DNA of 64,000 nt from Spirochaetaceae bacterium (lineage in GTDB: Bacteria; Spirochaetota; Leptospiria; Leptospirales; Leptonemataceae). Numbering within the stretch: position 1 is the first letter of the stretch; the number at the start of each line of letters is the position of its first letter. Below are positions 8,718-17,157 of this stretch, piece after piece. Location: NCBI GenBank assembly GCA_002729885.1, contig PBUB01000002.1:115157-179156 (forward strand), given 5' to 3'. The translations under genes and the position numbers were made by a program. The notes below the pieces were generated by a model, which did not search any database, was not told the DNA's origin, and saw only the letters and a program-made list of their open reading frames with translations.

Positions 8718-10157
8718 ATGAAACTACGCCTCCATATTCTAAGAAGCATTCTCCTGCTTTTTGCCCTCTTTCCTGTATCCCTTCTGGCTGATCGCATCGT
8801 TCTACGAAACGGCGCCATTCTAAATGGACAGATCATTAACCAGAATCAGGGAAGCGTCGTGATTCGCACCAGGCAGGGTGTACAAACCATTTCAAAGGCC
8901 ACCATTGCACGGATTCAGTACGGAGATTTTCCGGATCCGGAAGAGGAGCGTCAAAAGGAAGAAGAAAGACGCAAAGAAGCTGAGCGGAAAAGGCAGGAAG
9001 AGCTTCGGCAGCAGGAGATCCGGCGACAGCAAGAACAGCAGCGCAGAGAAGAGGCAGAACGACAGCGGAATGAGAACCAGGAGGAAGAGCCCCAGGATCA
9101 GTCCCGACCGGATGCAGGCTTTTTTAGCTGGTTGCCGGAATTCAGTTTTTCCAGAGTCCTGTGGGATCCAGACCTGGGACTGCATCGAATGCGCGCGGGA
9201 CTATCCGTCGGTACAGTAAACAATGATTGGCTGGGAGTGTCTCCCATTCGAATGTTTCGTCAGGTCGATAGTCTTTTTGGCAACTCACAGGTTTTCAGCC
9301 AGGCTAAACTGGAAACTCGCAATGGATGGCATTCTACCGCCGATCTGGAATACGGAATTAATCGCTACTTTGTTGCACTTCAGTTCTCTGTTAGCCGTCA
9401 GAATGGAGAGGCAAATGTATTTCGCGCAGGGGCGCAACGGGATCTTTTTATAGATAGCGTTCTCACTACTTTTGGCAATCTCACCGAGCCAGGAGTGCTG
9501 TCCAATGATCGCATGCGATGGGAAGAGGGCCGACTTCTTCTGGGCTATCAAATCCTTTATGGAGATGGTCCCGAACTGGATTTCTTTGCAGGGTTCAATC
9601 GCAGCCTTTCACTGGCCGACCTGGATTACGCTGGTCTGACTTCCTTTGATCAGAATCCGGACCAGCAATATCGATTGTATATTGTTCGCTCCTTTGCGAA
9701 TATGAAGGGCTGGGAAGCAGGTCTTCGGGGAACAATTGAACTGCCATCAAAATGGGTACCGGACAATTACCAGACCTATCTACCTGTAGTGGAATGGGAA
9801 GGTGCTTACCTGTCCATGAAGGGAACCCATCATTTCTCCTATATCCCAGTGGGTTTTTCTTTGTTATATGGGGCCCGCGGTCGTACCGGAGCATCCACCA
9901 TTGACTTTGAAGGCACGGGCGGCCGTGGACAGATTGGCTTTAAGTTTGAATTGCCATCGGACTTTTCGCTTCATGTTGGCGGATATGGTTCTACCGTATT
10001 GCTAAAGACCCATAAGCTCTATAACGAAAACGATGATGCAGATATTCAGAGTGCTCTTCGCGCGCAGATCTTTCCTATATTTCTGGGCGGATTGTTTACC
10101 ACTAAAGAAGTGCATCGCGGAACCTATCTGCGAATCCAATGGGAAAGAAGATTCTGA
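8718..10157 (+). CDS. Putative outer-membrane beta-barrel protein with coiled-coil linker (cassette A)
   Basis: The 479-residue product starts with a signal peptide (about 1-24, ending SLLA). Next comes a small conserved domain (DRIVLRNGAILNGQI...TRQGVQTI, about 25-72). A charged Glu/Arg/Gln-rich coiled coil spans about 75-135. A long aromatic, strand-rich region follows and ends in Phe (RIQWERRF), as expected for BAM-inserted barrels. The first domain and coiled coil closely resemble the gene at 20472, so the two are paralogues. I chose ATG 8718 because a signal peptide starts there. An upstream in-frame TTG adds an implausible leader. It is followed at once by a lipoprotein gene. Function is unknown; a surface or envelope-bridging role is inferred. 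Confidence 0.75.
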   Translation: MKLRLHILRSILLLFALFPVSLLADRIVLRNGAILNGQIINQNQGSVVIRTRQGVQTISKATIARIQYGDFPDPEEERQKEEERRKEAERKRQEELRQQEIRRQQEQQRREEAERQRNENQEEEPQDQSRPDAGFFSWLPEFSFSRVLWDPDLGLHRMRAGLSVGTVNNDWLGVSPIRMFRQVDSLFGNSQVFSQAKLETRNGWHSTADLEYGINRYFVALQFSVSRQNGEANVFRAGAQRDLFIDSVLTTFGNLTEPGVLSNDRMRWEEGRLLLGYQILYGDGPELDFFAGFNRSLSLADLDYAGLTSFDQNPDQQYRLYIVRSFANMKGWEAGLRGTIELPSKWVPDNYQTYLPVVEWEGAYLSMKGTHHFSYIPVGFSLLYGARGRTGASTIDFEGTGGRGQIGFKFELPSDFSLHVGGYGSTVLLKTHKLYNENDDADIQSALRAQIFPIFLGGLFTTKEVHRGTYLRIQWERRF

Positions 10158-10200
10158 TGGCGAAAGGGAATATGAAAAAAATTCAATGCAGGGTACGGGA

Positions 10201-11004
10201 ATGGAGCGGGTAGGGGGAGTAAATATTCTGTATTTCGGAAAGTGGCTCGTATCTATCCTGGGTCTTTACCTGGCCAGTTGCTCTCCTTTTATGACACCGG
10301 CCACGGAAGAAACCGAAACTCTCCTGAATCTCGCTCTTCTGGCTGGAGTGGATGGTGATTGTGCGGTCATAACCCAGCAGGCTGTCGATGACTATAAAGC
10401 GGAGATCTATCCTGTGGGTTCCGCTGGCTGCAATCGGACTTTTCTCTTTGGCTCCAGTTATAACAATTACGCGAAAAAGGAACTACGTACCATCTACCAG
10501 GTAGAATCCTTTTTGCAAAGTGTTAGTCCCAGCAGCTGTTCGGCTACTCTCACTTCATTGCAAGCTGTGAAAGCAGACCCGATGACGAATCCCCTGCTAG
10601 TTGCCCAGGCGACCATAGATAGCTACATTGAATATCGGGTAATTGATGGACCTCAACAGGGGAAGAAAGCAACAGAATCCAACCTCATTACCACCGCGAG
10701 TCTCTCCGCTCCTCTGGCGAACTCGGAGAGCAAAGAACTTATACGTATGAGTCTTCCTGATTACGAAAACCTTAGGTACCTTGCTCTCGCGTCGGTCCTG
10801 TCTGAATCCGAGCCTGGATGCAATTCCCTGGTGCGCGTGGCGGTTAATAGGCTATTACCTGGATGGATGTACAATGAAAAGGTGGATTTGGAGTATCCGA
10901 ATACTGATCTAAATCAAATAGCTCCTCGATTCCTGCAATTAACCTGCGTATTTGGATCAGCCAATACTGGTGATTCCGTGGAATGCGACAATCTGCAAAT
11001 CTAA
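10201..11004 (+). CDS. Cysteine-rich putative lipoprotein (cassette A)
   Basis: From ATG 10201 the product has 267 residues: a short basic start, a hydrophobic run and the lipobox LASC at about residue 27. The mature part has scattered cysteines at positions that match the lipoprotein at 21902 (DCAVI...GCNRT...SSCSATL against GCAEV...QCSRS...TACPATR), and both end in a Cys-containing tail. It is paralogous to that gene and sits 43 bases after its OMP partner. The frame is open further upstream. An ATG at 10172, at the place matching the paralogue's start, is out of frame across seven A residues. In-frame ATGs at 10186 and 10201 are possible; AGGG precedes the latter. The function is unknown. 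Confidence 0.7.
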   Translation: MERVGGVNILYFGKWLVSILGLYLASCSPFMTPATEETETLLNLALLAGVDGDCAVITQQAVDDYKAEIYPVGSAGCNRTFLFGSSYNNYAKKELRTIYQVESFLQSVSPSSCSATLTSLQAVKADPMTNPLLVAQATIDSYIEYRVIDGPQQGKKATESNLITTASLSAPLANSESKELIRMSLPDYENLRYLALASVLSESEPGCNSLVRVAVNRLLPGWMYNEKVDLEYPNTDLNQIAPRFLQLTCVFGSANTGDSVECDNLQI

Positions 11005-11196
11005 TCAATACAGGGCTTCTCGTAATATAGTTACCGCGTCCTTGACTGAAGCGGATATCTGTACTCATGGTGTTATTTCTCTTAATTGCCATTTCTGACT
11101 CGATCGAGCCGCAATATGATCTGTCTTTATATCTATTGTAAAAGTAATTAGTATGATTCAATTGACTTAACGAACCGAGCGGATATCCTGGATGCT

Positions 11197-12990
11197 ATGT
11201 TGTCTCGATGCTCGATTCTTGCTTTCCTGGTGGCCTTTCTGTTGCCATTCTTTCTTTCCTATTGTACCGGAAAGCCGGCCAAACCGCTGAGCTGGGCGGC
11301 TCTAGGTCTAATTGCCAGCAGCGAGGCCGATGGAGCGGGTTCCGGGAGCTCTGGGCCAGGGGAGACAATAGATCCTGAACCCACCGCCAGCAGTGAAGGT
11401 ATCGCTTCTTGCGTAGAAGAGGATAACGCCATTTTTGTCTCCTTCGACAATGGTTCTAATGCGAATTCTGGAGTCACTGCCTCAATGCCAGTTAAGACGA
11501 TTAGCTATGCTTTAACACTTGCTGCCTCAGGCGACACCCTCTGTATTCAAAATCGGGATGGCAATGCGACCTACGATGAGTCGGCTGCCACGTTGGTTAT
11601 TCCCTCGGGTGTAAGTCTCGTTGGTGGCTTTGATTCTTCCTGGAGTCATACAGATACTCGTACTTTAATCCTTGGAAGTCCCATTGCACTCAGGTATACT
11701 AATCTAAATGGAGACGCAGAACTGAACACCATTAGTGTAGAAGCCGTGAATCCCAGTCAGTCATCTCAAGATTCCATGGCCCTGCGAATTGTGTATGGCA
11801 CGGCGACTCTCAGTATCAAGAATGTATCATTGGTATCGGGTGATATCGTAGCAGGCGCACCAGAAGAAGACCAACCTGGCTCCAGCTACGGAATCTATGT
11901 TTTCGAGCTGGCGAAACTGGATATCATTGATTCCCAGATAAACGGCGGTCGAGGAGGAGATGGTGGAGCGGGGGCAGATGGCGATGTTGGAGAAGATGGG
12001 GCCCCTGGAGATCCCGGAGCCACCACTCCCGATTGTATTACCGATACATATGGAGCCCCGGGCGGAAGCGGTGGATTGCACCCTTCGTTCGAGTCCCTTA
12101 ATGGTCACAAGGGGGGAGATGGAGGAGATCTTTTAACAAGTGGAAGTCCCGGTGCAGCTTCCTCCGGTGAAGGACCTTGCGGAGGTTCCCCGTCCACACC
12201 AGGGGATACACCACCCGATGGATCTAATGCAACCTGCAGCGGCGATGCCGGAGATGCTGGCGAGGATGCAATGGCTTTCGTTAGCGGGCCCGGAGCAATG
12301 AATGATTTCTATGTTCCGGTATCTGGATCGCCCGGCGATAGTGGCGAATCAGGTGTTCCGGGGAGCGGTGGTGGTGGCGGTGCAGCACACACCTGCTTCA
12401 CCTGTAACGATGCGCCCGGTAATGGTGGTGGTGGCGGAGGGGCTGCCGGATCCGGTGGCCAGGGCGGGAGGCCTGGTAATGGCGGAGGGGGTAGTTTTGC
12501 AATCTACGCAACCAATGTAGACCTGACCCTGGAAAGTACAGTTCTCCTTTCAAGCCAGGGAGGCAACGGCGGTCCCAGTGGAAATGGTGGTCCAGGCGGC
12601 TCTGGTGGCGATGGCGGTCCGGGAAGCGACAACTGCGGTGGATACGGTGCCGGCGGAGGGGATGGCGGTTCCGGCGGAGACGGAGGTCCAGGCGGTGACG
12701 GTAGCGGAGGTTCGGGAGGACCTTCCATCGCGCTAGTTCTTGTGGAATCAACTTTAACCCTGGAGGATCTTACGCTGGAATCCGGAAATGGAGGTAGCGG
12801 TGGAGAATCCAGAAATGGTCGTTCGGGAGATGGCGGACATTCCTATGCGATTTATGCATCGAATGTCAGTTTGATTCCGGATCTGTCCGAGGTAACCTTG
12901 AGTACCGGTAGTCCTGGCGCTCCCGGTTCCAATACCGGAACGGGTCCGTCAGGTAATACCGGGACCGCCGCAACACAGTATTCGCCCTGA
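11197..12990 (+). CDS. Glycine-rich putative lipoprotein with parallel beta-helix-like coils
   Basis: The 597-residue protein has a hydrophobic leader ending in the spirochaete-style lipobox FLSYC (Cys23). Residues 75-120 (SMPVKTISYAL...GDTLCI) match the opening of many DUF1565/right-handed beta-helix proteins. From about 230 onward, four related strand units recur (SYGIYVF..., SFAIYAT..., PSIALVL..., HSYAIYA...). Each is linked by collagen- or PGRS-like runs of GGxGG rich in Gly, Asp, Ser and Pro, with several Cys. It is probably surface exposed or periplasm facing. No enzymatic motif is seen. The leader upstream is AT-rich. The short distance from cassette A (192 bases) suggests a surface-protein neighbourhood. 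Confidence 0.75.
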   Translation: MLSRCSILAFLVAFLLPFFLSYCTGKPAKPLSWAALGLIASSEADGAGSGSSGPGETIDPEPTASSEGIASCVEEDNAIFVSFDNGSNANSGVTASMPVKTISYALTLAASGDTLCIQNRDGNATYDESAATLVIPSGVSLVGGFDSSWSHTDTRTLILGSPIALRYTNLNGDAELNTISVEAVNPSQSSQDSMALRIVYGTATLSIKNVSLVSGDIVAGAPEEDQPGSSYGIYVFELAKLDIIDSQINGGRGGDGGAGADGDVGEDGAPGDPGATTPDCITDTYGAPGGSGGLHPSFESLNGHKGGDGGDLLTSGSPGAASSGEGPCGGSPSTPGDTPPDGSNATCSGDAGDAGEDAMAFVSGPGAMNDFYVPVSGSPGDSGESGVPGSGGGGGAAHTCFTCNDAPGNGGGGGGAAGSGGQGGRPGNGGGGSFAIYATNVDLTLESTVLLSSQGGNGGPSGNGGPGGSGGDGGPGSDNCGGYGAGGGDGGSGGDGGPGGDGSGGSGGPSIALVLVESTLTLEDLTLESGNGGSGGESRNGRSGDGGHSYAIYASNVSLIPDLSEVTLSTGSPGAPGSNTGTGPSGNTGTAATQYSP

Positions 12991-13160
12991 ATCTCTGTCG
13001 AAGATCTGGAAACGATGAATTCTTCATTTTCACTCATGGGCCTGGTTGCTTCTTCCGTTCAGGGGCCGGCAAGGGCAAACCTGTATTTGCTCCTGCAGGC
13101 AAGACCTCTTTTACCATCATTTTCGACTGACAACACGGGTCCTGATTTCAGACTTCATTC

Positions 13161-14084
13161 ATGATCGGTCCTGCTGTAAGCGCCGCCAGTTTCTGCAAAA
13201 ACGAAAGCCTCATTCAAGAGTTGCTTTCCGATTTTCCTGATGCCAGGCTGAATCAGAGCGGGCGCATTCTGCAGAGTGATGAGTTGATCGATTTTCTTTC
13301 TGGCTACAAATCGGCCATCGTTGGCACTGAGCGAATTTCAGATGAAATATTGGAGCGCCTGCCGAATCTGAAGTTCATCGCAAAGTATGGCGTGGGACTG
13401 GATAACATCGATGAGTTAGCACTGAAAAAGCGAGGCATTGGCCTGGGCTGGACAGGTGGTGTGAATCGAAGAAGCGTAAGCGAAATGGCTCTGGCCTTCA
13501 TGATAGGACTGTGTCGAAATCTATTTTTCACGTCCGAAAAGCTTCGTCAAGGTCAATGGTATAAGCAAGGGGGCTTTCAGCTAACCGAAAAGACTGTGGG
13601 TATCGTCGGATGCGGCTTTGTTGGAACAGATTTAATTTCTCTTCTGCAGCCATTCGAATGCAATGTGCTTTTATACGATATTCTGGACAAAAGCGATGTC
13701 TGTAAGCAAACCGGGGCCAGGCAGGTGGAACTTAAGGAGCTTCTGGCCAAATCCGACCTGGTTTCATTGCATGTTCCTTTAACCGAGACGACCCGCGAGA
13801 TGGTGGACGAATCCTTTCTTTCGCAGATGAAGGAGCATGCTTTTCTTATTAACACCAGTCGTGGTGCCGTCGTAAAGGAATCAGATCTGGAAATGGCTCT
13901 TCAGGAAGGGGTTATTGCAGGCGCGGCCCTGGATGTATTTCAGATAGAGCCACCAACTAAAATGTCGTTGCTTTCGTTGCCCAATCTGGTCTGCACTCCC
14001 CATATCGGTGGCAACGCAGTGGAAGCGGTCCTGGCAATGGGGCGAAGCGCAATTTCGCACATCAAGGGCTACCTGAAGAGTTAG
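13161..14084 (+). CDS. D-isomer-specific 2-hydroxyacid dehydrogenase (PGDH-like)
   Basis: The 307-residue protein has the two-part fold of this NAD(P)-dependent family. The nucleotide motif GCGFVG is at 150-155, and the catalytic Arg234 (NTSRGA), Glu263 (IEPP) and His281 (TPHIGG) are all present. Members oxidise or reduce 2-hydroxy acids such as 3-phosphoglycerate, glycerate or lactate, and the substrate is not fixed by these motifs. It lacks the C-terminal ACT domain of long SerA proteins. An in-frame stop lies 18 bases before ATG 13161, so this is the first possible ATG. There is no obvious ribosome site. It converges with the minus-strand sugar operon; related enzymes occur in polysaccharide clusters. 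Confidence 0.88.
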   Translation: MIGPAVSAASFCKNESLIQELLSDFPDARLNQSGRILQSDELIDFLSGYKSAIVGTERISDEILERLPNLKFIAKYGVGLDNIDELALKKRGIGLGWTGGVNRRSVSEMALAFMIGLCRNLFFTSEKLRQGQWYKQGGFQLTEKTVGIVGCGFVGTDLISLLQPFECNVLLYDILDKSDVCKQTGARQVELKELLAKSDLVSLHVPLTETTREMVDESFLSQMKEHAFLINTSRGAVVKESDLEMALQEGVIAGAALDVFQIEPPTKMSLLSLPNLVCTPHIGGNAVEAVLAMGRSAISHIKGYLKS

Positions 14085-14206
14085 GAGTTGATTCGCAGAG
14101 CAAATCTCAGGGCAGTCTAGCCGCGAAATTTACTCTTCTTGCTAAAGCCAGCTTCGTCGCGAAAGCTAATCCCACCTGTTTGCACCGGCCAGTTTCGCCG
14201 CGAATT

Positions 14207-15646
14207 CTATTCTCCCTGCTTGCTTAAACCGGTTTCAGTAATCACATAGGATTCCTGATATGTTTCGTAATCTGTATTGATTTCCCACAGATTATGATTC
14301 CGGTTTTCCACAATGTTTTCAGCTGCCAGCATACCCATCAGAATGCTGTGATCCTGATTGTTGTATTTAAATGCGCCGTAGCGGCCGATGACGTGCAGAT
14401 TTTTCACCGAACTCAGATAATTCTCTACCGGCTCCAGATTCTCTTTATATCCGGTATCATAGACAGGATAGCAACGAGGGATGCGATAAACATGACCGCC
14501 CAGGATTTCCGACTTCCCGATAAGACCGGTGCTTCGAATTTCTCGGGATGCCTTTTCAATCAGTGAATCGTTCGTCTCTTTCCAGACCGGGTCTTCGTCG
14601 TAGCACCACAGTTCCAGAGCCAGAATCGTGGTCTTTTCCTGGCCGTAAACCTCGGGAATCCAGTTGCGAAAGTTTGTGATTCTGCCCGTATCCAGTTCCG
14701 GGGAGTGTACATACAGCCATTGGTCCGGAAACAGGTCCAGGGCATTGATGTTTAGAAAAACTATTATAGTATTTCTGAACTTGAGTTTGCGGGTCCTTTC
14801 CAGAATATCTTCCGGTACTTCGGGAAGCCTCGTAACCATGAGAGTCAGAGGCATGGTGGAGATTATATGATCATACTCTTTCACAGTCCCATCTTCCAGC
14901 TGTAGTCCGGTTGCTTTTCCATCTTTCTGGATTACGTTTTGCACTGGAGAATTAAGATGCACCGAGCCACCGCGCTGTTTTACGGATTCAGCCATCCTCT
15001 CGTAAATGGCGCCAGTGCCTCCAACAGGGTATGCAAACTGATCTACCAGGGTCTTGTGCTTATTCTTCTTCGACGGAAGAATGGCATTTTTGATGGCTTC
15101 ATAGAGCGAAAGCTTTTTGATTCTCTGGGCAGCAAAGTCGGAATCCAGCTTTTCGCAGGGGATTCCCCATAGCTTTTCTGTATAAGTCTTAAAGAAAATG
15201 CGAAACAGTCTCTTGCCGAATCTACGAGTTACCCATGCCTCGAAACTACCATCTTCTGGAGTAGGGGCAATCCTCTGCTTTCCGTAGCTCAGTACACAGA
15301 GAAGGGCCTGGAAAATGCCCAGATTAAAAAGTGCATTGAATGGCTTGAGGGGATAATAATAGAACTTCTTCTTATAATAGATTCTGGTGAGTCGGTTCAC
15401 CATTTTGTAGTCTTTTTGCGCAACTTCCAGCCAGAGCTCGTTCACTCTTTTATCGCTGGAAAAAAATCGGTGAGGGCCAATATCTACATCCTGGTTCCAT
15501 AGCTCGATGGTTCTTGCCAGACCGCCCACAGAATCGCTGGCTTCATATACATCTACATCTTTGAGACCGGCTCTAGCCAGACAATAGGCCGCAGACATCC
15601 CTGCAGGTCCAGCTCCGATAACCGCTACTTTTTGATTCGTACTCAT
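14207..15646 (-). CDS. FAD-dependent amine-oxidase-fold oxidoreductase (UDP-galactopyranose-mutase-like)
   Basis: The 479-residue product opens with an FAD-binding Rossmann motif (VAVIGAGPAGMSAA, GAGPAG near 11-16) and the paired glycines SVGGLA near 41-46. DIGPHRFFSS and the tail GRYGAFKYNNQDHS are also clear. It belongs to the NAD(P)/FAD protoporphyrinogen-oxidase/mutase-like group often found in LPS clusters. A role in sugar-nucleotide ring contraction, such as making a furanose, is an inference from its place after galE. It overlaps the gtrA stop by ATGA, so it is the last gene of a four-gene minus-strand operon (18825-14207). Confidence 0.82.
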   Translation of the reverse strand: MSTNQKVAVIGAGPAGMSAAYCLARAGLKDVDVYEASDSVGGLARTIELWNQDVDIGPHRFFSSDKRVNELWLEVAQKDYKMVNRLTRIYYKKKFYYYPLKPFNALFNLGIFQALLCVLSYGKQRIAPTPEDGSFEAWVTRRFGKRLFRIFFKTYTEKLWGIPCEKLDSDFAAQRIKKLSLYEAIKNAILPSKKNKHKTLVDQFAYPVGGTGAIYERMAESVKQRGGSVHLNSPVQNVIQKDGKATGLQLEDGTVKEYDHIISTMPLTLMVTRLPEVPEDILERTRKLKFRNTIIVFLNINALDLFPDQWLYVHSPELDTGRITNFRNWIPEVYGQEKTTILALELWCYDEDPVWKETNDSLIEKASREIRSTGLIGKSEILGGHVYRIPRCYPVYDTGYKENLEPVENYLSSVKNLHVIGRYGAFKYNNQDHSILMGMLAAENIVENRNHNLWEINTDYETYQESYVITETGLSKQGE

Positions 15647-16143
15647 TTCTCTTCTCTACTTGATCTGGTCAGGATTCCCTTCAATCTATCACCTATCCCG
15701 GTGCTGCGGAAGGAAATCAGCTCGTGGCCAACAAAATTGGCTACAAGACCTGCTGCCATACCCGCAAGATGGGCCAATGCGGCAAGGGTTTCCTCATCGG
15801 CCTCCAGGGGTAGATCAGGAGCGACTGAGGGGCCGATCCAAGAAAGAAATCGCAGTGCTCCAGCCGAAATCACAACAGTCACTACCAATCCAACGATGGC
15901 CACGGCAAAGAATTTGATGGCCTCGCGCTTAAATCTTCCAGAACTTGCGGCCTGGAAGGTGATCCACTTGCTAAAAGCAAAATTCACCATCATACCCGTG
16001 ACATAGGCAAGGGCCACAGCGATTTCGAAGTTGACCCCGGGAATGGTTTCGTAAAGGAATCGGGAGGCAAAGTTCACGAGGGCTGCAAAGCCCGAGAAGA
16101 AGATGTAAAGAAGAAACTTACGAGTGATCTTCTTCTCAGTCAT
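15643..16143 (-). CDS. GtrA-family membrane protein
   Basis: The 166-residue protein has four hydrophobic segments (about 10-30, 38-58, 80-105 and 130-150) and a charged tail, the GtrA layout. GtrA proteins help move undecaprenyl-phosphate-linked glucose or other sugars across the inner membrane for O-antigen or wall modification. Typical marks seen are FLLYIFFSGFAALVNF near the start and NFAFSKWITF in the middle. I chose ATG 16143, which has AGGAAG shortly upstream and overlaps the galE stop by 8 bases. An upstream in-frame codon at 16170 lies inside galE. A GT-C-like gene in the same operon is its likely partner. No GtrB-type Und-P glycosyltransferase is in the operon. Confidence 0.85.
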   Translation of the reverse strand: MTEKKITRKFLLYIFFSGFAALVNFASRFLYETIPGVNFEIAVALAYVTGMMVNFAFSKWITFQAASSGRFKREAIKFFAVAIVGLVVTVVISAGALRFLSWIGPSVAPDLPLEADEETLAALAHLAGMAAGLVANFVGHELISFRSTGIGDRLKGILTRSSREEK

Positions 16144-17116
16144 GACGCTTCCTGTGCCAGTTGTAAGCATGCTCCACTATGGTCTGGATATCTGCGAAGC
16201 GCGGGTTCCATCCCAATTCCTGTCTGGCGTGATCAGCCATTGCCACCAGTCGAGGTGGGTCTCCCGGGCGTCTGGGTGCTTCCACTGCCTGGATATCTTT
16301 GCCAGTCACTTTCCGGCAGGCATCAATAACTTCTTTCACCGAGTAACCACTGCCGTTTCCCAGATTGGCATTAATACTGACATTATCAGTTAGACTCTTT
16401 TGTAGCCCCAGAATATGGGCATCGGCCAGATCGCATACATGGATATAATCCCGGATGCAGGTACCATCCGGGGTATCGTAATCCGTTCCAAATATCTTTA
16501 TATCCGGTCTTTTTCCCATGGCCGCATACAACACCAGAGGGATGAGATGGGTTTCCGGTTCATGATCCTCGCCGATGTGTCCATCTGGATGGGCCCCGGA
16601 GGCGTTGAAGTACCGTAGGATGACATGCTTGAGCCCAAAAGCATGTTCGTAATCCTTTAGCACCTGCTCCACCATCCATTTACTGCGGCCGTATGGATTA
16701 ATAGGGTTCTGGGGATGGCTTTCGGATATAAACTCTTCTGTGGCTTCGCCGTAGGTGGCGCAGGTGGATGAGAATACAAATGTCTTGATTCCGGAATCGA
16801 CGCACTGGTCCAGCAGTTCTACGGTAGCCATCAGATTATTGCGATAATATATATCTGGTTTCGTTACCGATTCTCCTACGTAAGCGAAAGCAGAAAAATG
16901 CATGACCCCGTCAAAACTGTGCTCGCGAAAGATTCTTCGGAGCAGGGCTGCATCGGCTATATCGCCAATGTAGTAGGGGACGCCGGCTGACTCCAGGAAA
17001 TCTCTATGGCCGTATACCAGGTTGTCCAGAATTACCGGGGAATGTCCCTGTTCTAAAAGCGATTGGACTGTGTGTCGGCCAATATATCCCGCACCGCCGG
17101 TAACAAGAATGTTCAT
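16136..17116 (-). CDS. galE: UDP-glucose 4-epimerase
   Basis: The 326-residue extended SDR enzyme interconverts UDP-glucose and UDP-galactose. Visible marks are the NAD motif GGAGYIG (7-13), the SST catalytic serine region at 117-119 and the YGRSK motif with Tyr142 and Lys146. NPYG, RYFNASGA and DYIHVCDLA are also kept. ATG 17116 gives the normal MNILVTGG start. The longer frame to 17152 adds 12 residues that fit no family member. It lies between the GT-C-like gene (41-base gap) and gtrA (8-base overlap), which ties it to envelope sugar supply rather than galactose catabolism. Confidence 0.95.
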   Translation of the reverse strand: MNILVTGGAGYIGRHTVQSLLEQGHSPVILDNLVYGHRDFLESAGVPYYIGDIADAALLRRIFREHSFDGVMHFSAFAYVGESVTKPDIYYRNNLMATVELLDQCVDSGIKTFVFSSTCATYGEATEEFISESHPQNPINPYGRSKWMVEQVLKDYEHAFGLKHVILRYFNASGAHPDGHIGEDHEPETHLIPLVLYAAMGKRPDIKIFGTDYDTPDGTCIRDYIHVCDLADAHILGLQKSLTDNVSINANLGNGSGYSVKEVIDACRKVTGKDIQAVEAPRRPGDPPRLVAMADHARQELGWNPRFADIQTIVEHAYNWHRKRHD

Positions 17117-17157
17117 GCTGTAGCATTTGTGACTCTGTGGCAATAAGGTCAATCGCC

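Noticed and set aside
12398..12751. Proline- and arginine-rich antisense frames under the glycine-rich gene
   Set aside because: They are the reverse reading of GGN codons; the plus-strand gene has a signal peptide and strand units.
11940..12960. Repetitive DNA considered as a CRISPR array or tandem repeat locus
   Set aside because: The repeats are in-frame glycine codons of uneven spacing with no constant repeat-spacer form.
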